Assembly (NCBI GenBank): GCA_963556195.1
Contig: OY744523.1
Span: 73,511,288 to 73,575,287, forward strand
Direction: 5' to 3'
Length of the DNA stretch: 64,000 nucleotides
Origin: Sepiola atlantica
Taxonomy: Eukaryota; Mollusca; Cephalopoda; Sepiida; Sepiolidae
Shown here: piece after piece, positions 45,951-58,303 of the stretch
Position numbering within the stretch: the stretch's first letter is position 1
Layout of the letters: each line of letters opens with the position of its first letter
Notes under the pieces: model-generated
Database searches by the model: none
What the model was told of the DNA's origin: nothing
The model's input: the letters and a program-made list of their open reading frames with translations, nothing else
Program-made: the position numbers and the translations under genes

Positions 45951-47240
45951 GATAAGAAAAATAAAAAATAAGTAAAATACGAAAAGGTGTCTGTGAAAAA
46001 GAACTGAGTTAAAAAAGAATGTAGAAAATGGTTTAAGAACTTTTAGTAACGTTTCAAGCTTTTTCAACTTTTTGTTAAAACGTTAACGATATTGATTCGT
46101 TTAAGACCAGAGCTCTTTTCATGAGGGCACTTTATAAACTGTTTTGCAACGGCAATCAAACGCTGGGTCCCCAAAAGAAAAGAAAAAAGGCAGAAGGAGT
46201 CGATGTAAAAGACAAAAGAAGAAGAAAGAGAAAGGAGAGAAAGAGGACAGAGGGGGCGAAGAGAAAATAAAAAATAAGAAAGAATTGACAAATGTATGTT
46301 AAATAACTTTTTTCAGGTTTTATGCATTGTTACATTATCATGAACTTGTTAAGAAAAGAAAGAAAAAAGAAAGATAAAAAAGAACAATTAAGAGACAATG
46401 TAAATGATTGAACAAGAGGAAGGAAAAAGAGACGATAAAAAAGAATTGAAATAGTTTTAGACTTGAATGCTAAAAGAATTGAAATAAACGGTAGACATGC
46501 CGTCCATTTGGATGAATAGAAAACAATTGACTGCTCGCACACACATGCACAAGAGGGCAGTGTCATAATTGTAATGTTTTTTTCATTGTGTTTTGTGTGT
46601 GTTTTTTGTAATTTGTTTTTTTGAATAGTGCGCCATGTAATGGCACCGGTTAGGGACAGAACAGAAGGAGACGGACAAGATCAAGTGAAAGAGAAAAAGG
46701 GAGGTAGAGAGGTTGTGTTTTCTGTAGGAGTGAGTGCTTTGATGTGTTTTGTAAAAATGAGGGAGAGAGAGAGAAAGAGTGTGTAAGGACCAAAGAGAGA
46801 AGGAGTGAGAAAGAGCGAGAGAGTGGAGAAGAAAAAAGAAATTGTGTTTTGTGATGAGTGCTAAATGTGATGCATTTTATTTTTAGATATTTTTCATTGT
46901 CCGCACTTTGTACAAAGTGTAAGAGAGGGAGAGCGGGTGAGAGAGTGAAATTTTTTTTACGTGGTTGTCAATGCTGTTAGGAAGAGATTTGAAAAAAGTA
47001 TTATTGAATTAGCTTACTTTTTCGATTTTGAAAAAAGTATATAAATATTTGATGAGGCATAGACCCCTTGGCCCTAAGAGTGTAATGCTGAAATTTTAAA
47101 GGTTGTTTTTTCTGTGTCATTTAATTTTTTTCCAGTCTTTGTGTAACATTAGAAATTGTAATTGTTTTTTGCTTGGATGAAAATGAAATGTTTGTTTTTT
47201 GTCTTTTGATTCATTAAGTAAGTTTGATTGTTGTAATTTG

Positions 47241-47303
<63 letters not shown>

Positions 47304-48229
47304 TAAAAAAAAAAAAAAAAAATTATTCTCTGGGTTTTACCAGAATTTTTTTTCTTTATGTTGGATAATTATTTAAGAAAAAAAAAAAACAGTTAACTAC
47401 AGATAGTGGATAGTTAAGCATGGTCGGTCAGTTAGAAATTAAGGGCCAGATATGTTTATGGTGTTGTTCAAGATATGTTCTGTACGAGACGTTATGATTT
47501 TTTTTCTAGTAATTGGTTGGGGTCAGGTTTTGGATTTGTGGAAACCACGATGCAGGGGATTATTTTCCCGACAAAATCCCAGTGTCTATCGTATAGGCAG
47601 GTTTAGTGAAGCTAAAAAGGGATATCAGATGGTTTGCCATATAGTATCCTCAGGATACGGTCACGGGTGTTGACTTGGGGCAAGGAACAATAGTTCTCTC
47701 CGTATACAATAAAAGCAAATGGGAATTGAGTGACAGAGGTATAGTCATTCTGTGGTGACCCAAGTAAGTCCGCAATTACATTGATCGATCTGGTATGAGT
47801 GATTTTAAAATTGAGTTTTAGAAATGTAATCCCATCTTTGGATGCTGATTGACCTGTGCGCTGGGGACAACTCCCCACCCTCCACCATATAGATAGCTCA
47901 GTGGACAGCGTACGAATAGACGATAATGAGCCTCTGCATATCAAATGGGTTTGAGAGTTAAGTTCGAGTGAGGGGTCCCAGTTTGCGCATCATAAGGTAG
48001 AGGGAGCCATGGATCGGGTCAAATTAAAAGGTGCCGTGTTTAAGTAACCTTGGATAGGGTGAGAGTAGGACATGGAGCTGGTTTGGGTGATCCGATGTGT
48101 TCCGGGTTGGGTGTTGGAAATAACCTTTCACCCTTTTACTGTGCTGTGTAGTTAGAACAATAGAGTGGGTTTGCTACGATAAATGGGGGTTAGGAGTTAG
48201 AAAGACAAGTGATAGTTCTCGGACGTTTG
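45951..48229. other. Purine-rich intergenic sequence
   Basis: Long A/G-biased stretches (46160-46470, 46680-46960) generate spurious Arg/Lys/Glu frames. Bases 47612-47944 on the minus strand hold a 110-codon frame (FIVYGENYCSLPQVNTRD) with no family recognised. No host exon identified. Confidence 0.45.
47244..47303. repeat. (GA)n microsatellite followed by poly(A)
   Basis: About 29 GA units with one AA break, then GTA18 at 47302-47321. Confidence 0.95.
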
Positions 48230-48571
48230 TGCCTTGAGTGCTGAGGTGTCCAAGACGCAGGGTCCAGAGGTAGTGATGAGGTATAGAGCGGTACTTGATG
48301 TAAAATTCGTGGCTGACCACAGAGACATAGAAGGGTTTTTGTTTTCCTTATATCGTGGTAGATTAATTGGCAATCGGTCGTATATCGATGCATTAGAAGA
48401 ATGGTATAGGTGTGAGATACATACATACAGGGATTACATTCAAGCAAATCAGGGAATAGGGTCATGCCGTTAGGAAACAAGGGAACTCTGGGTGTGTACT
48501 ATGATGTGATTGGAAAATTTGCACAGTAGAGCGAGAGCAAAGAGAACCCTGCAGTCGAATAATGACATGGG

Positions 48572-49490
48572 GTGGCCATTTATGCCAATTTTGATCGTAA
48601 GAAGACTTTACTTACATCCCGGAAGAAATATAAACCCTGTGAACATGCGTGCACATCCCATACCATCACTGCCATCGTAGCCATCACCCTCCTCACACAT
48701 ACCATAAAAACAAACCAACAGCTAAAACCTGGACTGGGGATCACCTGCTTGTCCATCGATGAAGAGTGTGGCCAGCTGCGAGAACTGATGCAAGACTCAG
48801 TGAACATCGACACCATGAACGAACATTTTGGTGCTGAGATTCCGTGTCTTGGTGTTATGTCTGGTCCAAAAGTGGTACATGACATGTCTTTCCCGTTAAT
48901 GAAAGAAAATCTTGTTGTCCCCATGCCACTGCAGAGTGAACTGGGAGAAGCCCAATGCGGAATCACGTTGCAAGTAAAAGGATTCGGGACGTGTGACACA
49001 TAGGTCGAAAGCAGCTGTTCGTTACTATCTTGCGTAGTTTAAAGTTCCCTTGATCAGGGATGCTCGCGGCAGGGGCCAGGCCCATTCAGTGCAGACAGCG
49101 AGCGATAGCCTTCAATCTGAAAGTCAGGTTGCTTGAGAACACAGCCCAAATAAGAGTGGTAAGCTCAATCCAAGGCTAAATACAAGTCTGATAGCTGACA
49201 AGTACCATGAGGGAAAGTTGAAAAGAACTTTGCAGAGAGAGTTCAAGAGAATGTGAAACCGCCCAGGAGTAAACGGATGGGACTGTTCAATCTGGTGCTG
49301 CCCAAATTCCAGCCCAAACTCAATGTGTTCTTCAATAAGCTGCTGCAGATGCCATCATCGTGTCCCATGCAAGACTTGTTCCTCACGGGCCAGCTTCTGT
49401 GCTCTCATTGCCGATGAAAGAGACAAACTATGTAGATATCGAGAAGGGAGACAGTGGCTTTCACACTCGCTGACACCAGCCTCACTAGGA
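48572..49490 (+). pseudogene. Unrecognised coding-like remnant
   Basis: A 143-codon frame (48572-49000) and scattered blocks beyond its stop look protein-like: SIDEECGQLRELMQDSVNID, GAEIPCLGVMSGPKVVHDM, LMKENLVVPMPLQSELGEAQ, then in other frames VPLIRDARGRGQ (about 49043) and RMGLFNLVLPKFQPKLNVFF (about 49278). GC content is higher than the surroundings. Stops and shifts between blocks suggest a decayed, possibly retroposed, gene. I do not recognise the family. No poly(A) tail or target duplication was found. Confidence 0.45.
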
Positions 49491-49499
49491 GGAGACTAA

Positions 49500-51210
49500 G
49501 TTGTTTTATTAGTTAGAACCAGGACTTTTCAGTGATGTGTTAATTGTTTGAAAGAAACTGCTAATTTGAGCTTTTGTCCAATCAAGAGTCGATACCTAAA
49601 AACATTCATTGCTGCTGCTACTTTAACAACATAACTAATACGGTGAGAAACATATTAGCATATTTCATTGCTCTTTGATGCACTTGACACCATTTCCGAT
49701 ATAAATAAAACATTCATTCCATGTGGAATGTTATTTTCAAATAATGAACTTTAAAACTTGTAAAAAAAATGAATATTATTTGTTCTGATTGGTTCTTTTA
49801 GTAACAAAACAAAATGTTGGAAAACATTTTTAAATAAAAAAAACATTACGTGAAAATAACAACATTCGACATTTAAATTTTTAATTTTTTGAGATTTTAA
49901 AACATTTTCACAAAAATCAAATTTACGTAAAATCAAATATAAAATTTAATGCGAGTGCAAATTTCAAGATTATTGACTTTTGGGTATTATTATTGATGAG
50001 TATCCTTAGCTAAATCACCTCCACCTCTCCAAAAAATGAGATTTTTCATATTTTAGGCGATTATGTATAAACACCCTCAAAAACTTGGGTAAAAAAAAAA
50101 AAAACAATCATTTTAGAATTTAGATTGTTTTGCATATAAATTTAACATAAAATGATTACTAACTTTCTGAACAAGTAGCGTTTGAATGACATGTAACCGG
50201 TCTAGTTAAATTTTAGATGTAAAATTCTTCTTTTTGTGGGTACCACTTGGACTTAAGGTTAGTGATAGGGTTAACAGAGTTTTTTCGGGGGAGGGGATGC
50301 TGTCACCCGGACTTAGGTTTAGTGGTAGGGTAAATGGAGGTTTTAACCCCCCACACAACTTATCACCTTTAGCAACAATAACAAAAAATCTTGTTATATG
50401 CTCGGAAATGGGTGATAATTTTTCGTTAAATTTATATGCAAAACTGATCCCCTATTCTAAATTAATTGTTTTTCTTTCCCAACACGTAATCGACTAAAAA
50501 AGGGGAAATCTCATTCTTTTGTTTGGAGGGGGGGGGGTATTTAGCTGAGGGTACTCATCTACAAATTTATCAACAATTATTTAAATACAACATTTTCAAA
50601 TATTCTTTAAAGTTCTGTTACGATTTAAAAAATAGTATGTAAACTGTAGAATGTATTATTTATGTTCCTTAGCGCAATTTTCTTAAGTTTCTTAGATGAA
50701 TAAAATCTTTTAAAAAAATTTAATTTACCCCAAAAGGTATATATAAAAAGCATACGACTTTAATTTCATAGAGAATGTTTTTCCTTCATCACCGCTAAGA
50801 AAACAATACGAAACTAAAAGAAAGAAACCGCAAATATTTGGGAGTTAACTTGTTCAATATAGGCAAAAAAAATTATAGATCATTAATAAAGAGAATTTCC
50901 AATTTTGCTTTCTGGGACCTTTTTACCTGAAAAGTTTGTCTTCAAACATTTCAAACATGACAACTTTGATAGCCACTTTCGTATTGTAACTTAGTTTAAA
51001 TTAAAGTTATTTTTTTTTCTTTTGGATCTCGGAAAACAAAACTTATAGTAACAAATATGGTTCTGCTTTTAAATAAATGAACATTTGAAGACCACACATT
51101 ATTTATTCGGAATAAGTATAGAGTTTGAATATTTTTTAGAGAGCGTCGTCATTGAACGGTCTTTTCTTTGTTAATTCCCCTTCCCAGAAAGCAAGCAATC
51201 AGCAATCGCC
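49500..51210. other. Intergenic region upstream of GATD3, with fold-back repeat
   Basis: Bases 50005-50560 belong to the CCTAAGTCCGAGTGG family: AAAAATGAGATTTTTCATA and GGCGATTATGTATAAACACC at the left, ACACGTAATCGACTAAAAAAG and AATCTCATTC at the right, with two GTxxCCACTTGGACTTAAGG-like phrases at 50242 and 50300. The rest is AT-rich. The last 90 bases before the ATG at 51211 are the probable 5' leader; no TATA box is evident. Confidence 0.55.
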
Positions 51211-51321
51211 ATGTTGTCCTTCACAGCCGCGACTGGTCGAGCACTTTACGCCGGTTCACAGCAAGTTTTACGCAACGCCTTACACACGTCTCCTGTCCCG
51301 ATGAATGCCAAAGTTGCCGTG
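51211..51321 (+). CDS. GATD3: GATD3/ES1-like mitochondrial protein, exon 1
   Basis: First coding exon, 37 codons, from the ATG at 51211 (context CGCCATGT) to a GTG|GTAAGT donor in phase 0. It encodes MLSFTAATGRALYAGSQQVL followed by RNALHTSPVPMNAKVAV: an Arg/Ser/Thr-rich, acid-free leader with an RNALHTS-type processing site, then the first beta strand (KVAV) of the enzyme domain. The leader supports mitochondrial import, as known for vertebrate GATD3. A longer overlapping frame from 51168 runs into the intron and is a shadow. Confidence 0.9.
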
Positions 51322-51599
51322 GTAAGTCCTCATCCGACCCGAGAAAAGAGATAAAAACTAGCATTAGCATATTCCTTAGATTATGTAACCCTTTGCTTTC
51401 AAATATCCAAGAAATCTCTTAAATCTTTAGTAAAAGTTTCTCGAACTAAAAAGGTTATTGTTTATGTTTGACCCCGACCGACCGGACATTTTTTAATCTC
51501 TATTTTTACTTACCTCTCTCTGAAGTAAGATTAGACACACGGTCAACTTATAGTGGAGAACTTTCGATGGGTACACAATTTGCCGTGGTCGGCCCTGTC

Positions 51600-51775
51600 C
51601 GCATACCCCGGTAAAGGATCCTCGGGCGACCAACAATAGCCCCCCCCCCCTGAAGGAGAAGGCAATACCTGGGAGTATGTATTCCTGGTACCGACACGAA
51701 CATATAGTACACTTCGATTCTAAGCCCGAAGACCTAACCACTATATTAATAAGACTATCAGACAAGACCGGTGAT
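51600..51775 (-). mobile_element. Possible tRNA-derived SINE remnant in GATD3 intron 1
   Basis: Minus strand: TATAGTGGTTAGGTCTTCGG resembles a tRNA D-arm/A-box, and GTTCGTGTCGG about 25 bp on is one change from a B-box. No full cloverleaf. A C10 run interrupts it at 51639. Confidence 0.45.
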
Positions 51776-51839
51776 ATTGAGCTTTAAGAGTGATTGATTT
51801 TAACAGTTTTGTCACACGTCGAACACGTTTCCGGTGTTT

Positions 51840-52085
51840 TTTCTTTTTAACTTTTCATATTGCCACCCAGACTTAGGGTTAGTGGTAAAGTTAAGGAAAT
51901 TTAAGTGTTTTATGACTTCAAAATAAATTTTATTCTTGTTTAAATCGATTTCAAAATCAAAATGCGATTTTAGCCTGCTATGTTGGAGTGCTACATTATC
52001 ACACGTTGACATTCACGTCAAGATGTCAGTGTTTAAAGTCCTTAAAACAACAACAACAAAAACACATGTTCTTCCTTAACCCGGT
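51840..52085. mobile_element. Fold-back MITE, relative of 22204
   Basis: Left arm TATTGCCACCCAGACTTAGG and interior TTTAAATCGATTTCAAAATC are shared with 22204-22412. The right arm (AACACATGTTCTTCCTTAAC) stops before the CTAACCCTAAG phrase, so it is truncated. It lies in GATD3 intron 1. Confidence 0.7.
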
Positions 52086-52167
52086 ACTGTTTCGGAAAAG
52101 ACAAAGATGACCCAAAATGTACAGGCGTGACTTATGTACAACGAATGCTACGAAAACGGACGCCGCC

Positions 52168-52305
52168 TGAGGTTCAAGAAGGAGTCAGAGTCAACTCTTC
52201 AGGAAGTAGTCAGATCCTAATGGTTCGGGTAGGAGTCAGAGCCAGAGGTTCTGGGGAGGATTCAGAGCCTGATGTTCAGGAAGGAGTCAGGGACTGAAGT
52301 TCAAC
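52168..52305. repeat. Minisatellite of about 26-bp units
   Basis: Five diverged units of the form GGTTCAGGAAGGAGTCAGAG with a variable six-base end. Confidence 0.75.
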
Positions 52306-52473
52306 GCTAATGGTATATTACGGAGTCTGAGTAGAATGGTATGAGAAGGGTCCCCATTGTTAGCACTAATATTTATATTCGTGTAAAATAACGTCTCGAT
52401 CGGTGAATTTAAAGAAAAAATTATTCTTCCCCATTGATAGCATTAACATTTATTATATTCATATAAAATATTT

Positions 52474-53351
52474 GGATCAAGACTAGAATAAGGACCCCAG
52501 ATCATTAACACAAGACGCGGGACATGTTTTGGAAATCACCGGTTGACCTCGCAATACACGTGGTCTCTATTTACAAAACACTTGTAAATAAATCTTTTAT
52601 TATTTTAATAAATGCAGTATATTTCGGAATTTTTTTTTCTTTTAACATGTTAATATTTATTTTAAGGCAGAGAGTCCATGAATAAAACAAATAAAATATT
52701 AACATGTTTTCTTTTAAAACATGTTTTTGTGTCACTATTTACTTGCCTCCCCACGAGGGCAGAAATGGGGGGGGGGGATGAAATATTTATCATCGTACTT
52801 AAGTAATCTTTCGTTTTGTAGGGAAAAATCAAGCTATTTGAATCAATCAATCAAGTTATTTTAATAAATAAACGAAATATATACGCTTTTTAAAAAATCG
52901 GCTGACTTGTAATCTTTCGTTTTGCCTCCCCACGAGGGCGGAGTTAGACTTCAAAAATCAGTTTATGAAGTTTTTTCCTTTTTTTTCTGTAAGCAACAAT
53001 TATAAACAAATAAATAAAACTTCGTATTTGTTAAATCTTATTTCAGTTGTTGCTTAGAGAAAAAAAAAGGACAAAAACTTCATAAACTTTAAATTGCTTC
53101 CGTTTAGAAACTGATGAAAACATGTTAATTTATTTGTTTTATTTATGGACTCTCTGCCTTAAAATAAATATTAACATGTTAAAAGAAAAAAAAATTCCGA
53201 AATATACTGCATTTATTAAAATAAATAAAAGATTTATTTACAAGTGTTTTGTAAATAGAGACCACGTGTATTGCGAGGTCAACCGGTGATTTCCAAAACA
53301 TGTCCTGCATCTTGTGTTAATGATCTGGGGTCCTTATTCTAGTCTTGGTCC
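52474..53351. repeat. Long fold-back element, arms about 230 bp
   Basis: Bases 52474-52705 return in reverse complement at 53120-53351 with very few differences (GATCTGGGGTCCTTATTCTA; CCGGTGATTTCC; TTAACATGTTAATATTTATT). The inner part holds a second inverted pair (TTTATGAAGTTTTT / AAAAACTTCATAAA) and two GCCTCCCCACGAGGGC phrases at 52747 and 52927. The whole 878 bp could fold into one hairpin. It lies in GATD3 intron 1. Confidence 0.88.
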
Positions 53352-53739
53352 ATTTCATCTAACATGCACAAACATGAAAGGAGTGAATAGACACCATTAT
53401 TATCATTAACAATGAAGACTGCTGCCAGAGGGTCCTGATCGACCTAGGTTATTTTATCTAACATCCACAGACATGAAGAAGTAAATAAACACCCTTATTA
53501 ACATTAATAATGAAGACAAATATGGTACTTTTAATAGAAATGTTACATTTTTGCTCCGAGGAATGGAGAGGTGGTGCAGAGTTATTGGGAGGCCGGAGAT
53601 AGTGTAGCCAGGGTGAATTGGCAACCAGGTACGTGACATCTTTTGCTCCTGGCAACTGTAGAAGGAGGTGAACCTGACGAGGGCGATGCAGACGAGACAG
53701 CTTTGGCCAAGGGCAACAGGGCAAAATTAAATACATGAC

Positions 53740-53935
53740 CGCCAATAAAAATAAAAAAACTCCTCTTTACATCAGCATTAATGGCCAACAAATCGAACAA
53801 GTTACAGAGTTTATTTACGTTGGGCACCAGCTCTCTTTATCTAACGACAGGCAAACAGCTGTAAATCACAGAATCGGCTGAGGTTGGGCCGCCTTCACAA
53901 GAAACAAAACCGTCCGATAGGAACCTCCAAAGCTA
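53740..53935 (+). pseudogene. LINE fragment (RT thumb region)
   Basis: An open stretch reads INGQQIEQVTEFIYVGHQLS and NDRQTAVNHRIG, then a stop, then GWAAFTRNK. The motif V-x-x-F-x-Y-L-G-x-x-(I/L)-S and the R-I-G-x-G-W-A-A-F that follows are typical of the region behind the reverse transcriptase in RTE/jockey-like elements. No more of the element is seen. Confidence 0.65.
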
Positions 53936-56095
53936 ACCATAGAATTTACTCCCCCTTATATGTAACACGATGTAATTTTAATATAGGTTTATATTATCAT
54001 CATTACCTTTTTACCATTTAAAAGAAGAAACATGGAATAAACTGATGATTTTTTTTAGGAAAATAATGAAAATGAGAAACTAGAAACGTGTGTACTTTAT
54101 TTACGCCTTAAAACAACGTTCTTATGTAATGATCACTTTTTATGTGCTAACACCCGTGTTAAATCTAGCAAAAATCAAGTAATGGTCAGATTTTCACAAA
54201 ATTTTTTATACTTATTCATTTATTAGACTAATTTATCTTTAAAATGCTTTTTTTGTAAAATATATTAAGGAAAATATTTTTTCTATGTGATTCCCCCCCC
54301 CCCCCCCCCCATTTTATTTTCTGAAATCTGAACAAAATATATTCTGATCGATCAAAATTTTAATGTTATATAAAGTCAAAGAGTCTTAAAAAAACACATC
54401 AGATTTACATTCTTTTTTTTTTATTAGTTCCCACTTTTGGGTAAAGTATCTGTGAATTCATGAATAAAAAGTGGAAATAAATATGATATTATTATGTTTT
54501 GGATTTTTTTTTACTTCATTTTCTCATTAATATAACCTATGATCCGTTGGCTTGCAAAAAACGAAAAATGTTCTAAACAATAATTAATATTTCAGAAATT
54601 TTAATTTATTTAAATGACTTCATCATTTAGACATTTTAAAGTTAAACATCTATTTTTAATAGTTTGGCTTCCCAATTTAAAAAAAATATTTGATAATATA
54701 ATATAAACCTAACTATTATTAATCGTAAAAGACTTATATCGGCTTCGACCGAATAACTTATACTTTTTTATAGAATGTTTACTTGCTTGAGGTAAGCACA
54801 CATTTCATTGAATTCCTCTGACATTGTCAAACTATGGAAGGCCTTAATAGATTTTATTTGCGTGTCAACTCTTAAAGAGAAAGTCGTCACTTTTGCAAAA
54901 ACACTTGTGTTATTCTGTTCATGAGTTTTTTTGCTTACATTCTTAAGAAAAAAAACTGTCTTTGTACGACAAAAGTAAGTATTATATTTTTTATCATTTT
55001 TATTTTTTCAAATTTAAATGCTTTTGAATTAATTTTCAAATTTAAATTCTTTTGAATTTGAATTTTTGGCAAAAATGCGACATGACTTAAAACTTACTTT
55101 CACTTTGAAATGGTCTCATTTATTTTGAATTGACAAATAATATTTTTAAATTACGTATCCCAAACCAAAATTTTATTTTCATTATATCTAAAAACATTAA
55201 ATGTAGACACACAGACTTTTTTTAAAGCATAAACAATGATACCAAATTTATTTTGGTAGCTCAATTAGCCATCAAGTTATGACCATTCAAAGTTCGTCGG
55301 AAATTAGAAAATTTGGCGTCTTGTGTGCTATTGGTCGCGAAGCCAATTTTAATAGTGTATAACTGAAAATGCATGCTTAAAAATCCTTACAAATGTAATG
55401 TCATCTTGTGCTAAATGAAAAATAAAACTAATTGAAGCAATAATTATCAGATCAAACCAGCAAAACATTGGGCAAAATCCCATTATACCCCCCCCCCCCG
55501 GAAAGAGCACAAAGATTACACAGAAGGGCAACTTTGACTGTTCATATAAGTTTCAGTTCAACAGTTTACACATTGAATCTTCTTAATATGATTCATAGCA
55601 CATTAGAGACCAAGCTAAATTATTATTTTAATAGTAAATCAATAAAAAAACTCATATTTGGATCTTGTAAAAACCGACGGAAACACAGTTTTATAATAGG
55701 GCAATAAAGGGTTAAAAAAAGAGTAAAAAGTATACGCTGCTGAACTTGCTGTAAAAAAAAGTATCCATTGGAGGTACAATCTTGAAACTTTGCAAATTTA
55801 CTCATTTTTGGATGAGGAATTCAAAAAAAATGTCTTCTCTACATATATACGTATATATGAAAGAAGAAAACAACTTAATTTTTACCAATTTTCTCAACTA
55901 ACCCAAAATGGCATCGAGTTGTATTAATTCTGGCTCTCACTAAAGTTCAATTCGTCAATTGTATAAGATTTCAAAGTTTTCTTCATTTTAATTAAACTAT
56001 TATAAAATATAAAAATGATCTACACTATGCATCTTAAAATAATTATTTGTGAATCTGAAATGAGTAAATAAAACTTTTTTCTTTCTTTCTTTTAG
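53936..56095. other. GATD3 intron 1, distal part
   Basis: AT-rich. A C20 run is at about 54293. Bases 54955-55160 are paralogous to 58150-58300 plus 58863-58960 (TTTGTACGACAAAA, AATTTAAATG, AAAATGCGAC, CTCATTTATTTT, AATTGACAAATAATATT). A C12 run is at 55488. A polypyrimidine tract and TTTTAG acceptor end the intron at 56095. Confidence 0.6.
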
Positions 56096-56148
56096 GTTTT
56101 GTCAGGCTGTGGTGTCTATGATGGAACTGAAATCCATGAGGCATCAGC
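56096..56148 (+). CDS. GATD3: GATD3/ES1-like, exon 2
   Basis: A 53-nt exon between a TTTCTTTTAG acceptor and a GTGAGT donor, leaving a split Ala codon. It encodes VLSGCGVYDGTEIHEAS, the most conserved signature of the GATD3/ElbB family, with the acidic residue of GTEIHE near the active site of this DJ-1/PfpI-like fold. It is joined in phase 0 to exon 1. Confidence 0.95.
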
Positions 56149-56261
56149 GTGAGTTAAACAAGTTTTTGCCTTATTTGGATATTTTCTATAAAAGATTACT
56201 TTCTATAATTATATAGCCTTCTTCTTTTTTCAATATTTATTTTCACATTTTTTTTTCTTAG

Positions 56262-56372
56262 TGTCCTTGTGCATCTCAGCCGTACTCAGGCCCAAGTATC
56301 TATGTTTGCTCCTAACATTGAGCAAATGCACACTATTAACCACACCAAAGGAGAACCAATGGAGCCAAACAG
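56262..56372 (+). CDS. GATD3: GATD3/ES1-like, exon 3
   Basis: A 111-nt exon only 113 bp after exon 2, bounded by TTCTTAG and GTAATT. It completes Ala and encodes [20 protein letters not shown] and [16 protein letters not shown], then splits an Arg codon. This matches the family's second helix and strand (A-x-V-x-x-F-A-P-N/D) and the INH-T-G-E segment. Confidence 0.95.
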
Positions 56373-56404
56373 GTAATTTGTATTAACATGCAGGCTAAAA
56401 GTAG

Positions 56405-56572
56405 CTCTTGTTTTTTTTTTGTTTTTTTCCCTCTTTTCCTTTTTCCCTCTTTTCTTTTTCCACCTTTTCTTTCCCCCCTCTTTTCTTTTCCCTCTCTTTT
56501 CTTTTTTTCCCTCTTCCCCTCCTGTTCGTTTTTCTTTTTTCTCCTTTTCTTTTTTCCCCTCTTTTCTTAGTG
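56405..56572 (+). repeat. Polypyrimidine tract
   Basis: About 165 bases of almost pure T and C on the plus strand, just inside GATD3 intron 3. Lys/Glu- and Phe-rich frames on either strand here are artefacts. Confidence 0.95.
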
Positions 56573-56837
56573 TTACCATGTTTAAGTGAGTTATCAGCTA
56601 CACTCACAACCTCAAACCTTTGCATGTCTTCGATAAATAGTACATTTTCAAACGTAATTTTGTTTTTAACTTTATTTTTTAATTTCGCTTTTATTTCTTC
56701 AGTTATCTTAACATTGTTATAATTTAGTTTTTTTTATTTTTATTCTTAAATGTTTATAATGAAACGATACTTTCAGACTCTGTGATCATTATGTCACACA
56801 ATCTCTGTCAAATTTGTTTTTTCTATTTATTTAAAAA

Positions 56838-57338
56838 AAAAAATTTTTTAACATAGTTCACCCCAAACAAGGTAGGCCGTTACTGTAGACATAAGGGGCT
56901 ACTGAGAATTAGTGTAAATTATGGGGGTCATCTTAAGTTGGGAGCTGTGCAGTTAGATGTCTGTTTACATTACTTTTAAATTTCTGCATGTCAGTACAGT
57001 CAAGGAAACAGTGAGCAGGGAGGGAGTTCCAGAGGCCTGACACACAAGGAAAGAAGCTATTGGAGTAGAAGGCTCTTCGGCATCTGAGGACCTCCACAGT
57101 GAATGGATGGGATTTGGACGATTGTCGGATTGGTCTAGTGAATTTACGTCGAGGGGGCACTAGAGCAGCAAGTTCATCAGAGCACAATCCATTGAAATAT
57201 TTGTAAAACATTGCGGCGATGGGGCTGGAGCTTGGTTGATAGTGAGGGACCTATTAAGTTGGCGACTCTTTTTTGCACCTTGTCTAAGAGGGAGAGACTA
57301 GTGGATGATGCACCAGCCCAGATGTGGCAACAATTAGC
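56838..57338 (-). pseudogene. LINE 3' end, copy 3 of the 8528 family
   Basis: Minus-strand blocks: CCHIWAGASSTSLSLLDKVQ (about 57335), KRVANLIGPSLSTKLQ, then, in a shifted frame, NVLQIFQWIVL / FYKYFNGLCSDELAALVPPR, KFTRPIRQSSKSHPFTVEVL and LWNSLPAHCFLDCTDMQKFK, ending HLTAQLPT. The 3' untranslated part (CCTTGTTTGGGGTGAACTATG) matches the end of copy 1 and runs into poly(A) on the minus strand (plus-strand T/A run at 56830). 5' truncated, one frameshift. It is better preserved than copy 1. Confidence 0.85.
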
Positions 57339-57339
57339 A

Positions 57340-58303
57340 TTACAAGCAGATAGCGTTTTTTCGTTGGACAACGGCAAAATTTCACACCCATACTTCTTTA
57401 AAAAGTCATATCTCTGTTATTTGTGGTTCAATATTTAAAACAATTATATGGATGGAAAGAGAATAAAATAAACATTCCTATGATATTAATTTCATGTGCC
57501 TTACTACGTTAAATATTTTTATACTCCAAGTTAAAAATGAAAAAACGTTAAAAAATGACAAACACGGAAGGGAAACTGTTTTTTTCATTTTTATTTTTCA
57601 TACCTTACATTCCGATTAAAATGCAGCGGATTGATGTGACTGGATATTCTTGAGATTTCACATGCTAATTAAACATAGATGAATAGGTTGGGAACCACGT
57701 GATTTGGATTTTTATTACAATTAGAAACGAAGATACTACCGATCAAAGTTAAATATGAATATTTCGAAATTTATTAGAGATATTGACTCAAATCACGTGG
57801 TTTCATATCAAGGATAGATTCAGAATTATTTTGATGTATAATATGTAAATATTTGATAATTTGTGTGTCCTGCATTTATTATTTTATACGTTTATTCTGT
57901 AAAATTCTTTAAAAAAAAATGTTTTGAAAACGTATTTTTATAAACTAACTTTTTAAACGTACCCCTCCTCACCCCTGTTCGCCTGCCTGACAGCGAGTTA
58001 CAGGCAGCATTCGCCCTTTTCTTTCTTCTCTCTCTCTCTTTTCGCAGTTTCTCATCTCTCTCTTTTCTCACTTTCTTCTTCTTCTCTCTCTCCCCTCTTC
58101 TATGTAAGATCATAACAACTAGTCGCTTTTACAAACACGCGTTTTATGAGTTTTGTTTTGCTTAAATTCTTTACGCTATTTGTACGACAAAAAGGAATAT
58201 TATATACTTTGTTTTTTTTTGTCTTTTTCAAATTTAAATGTTTATCCATTTTAAATTTTCTTTAGAATTTTAATTTTATCCGGTGAAAATGCGACCTGGC
58301 AGG
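57340..58303. other. GATD3 intron 3, middle part
   Basis: AT-rich; a CT-rich tract at 58010-58100. CACGTGATTTGGATTT (57697) and AAATCACGTGGTTT (57791) form an inverted pair around 57690-57805. The last 150 bases are the repeat shared with 54955. Confidence 0.5.

Noticed and set aside
51168..51422. 84-codon frame overlapping GATD3 exon 1
   Set aside because: It runs through the splice donor into the intron and is out of frame with the conserved protein.
56286..56722. Lys/Glu-rich minus-strand and Phe/Ser-rich plus-strand frames
   Set aside because: Both come from the polypyrimidine tract in GATD3 intron 3; one also overlaps exon 3 antisense.
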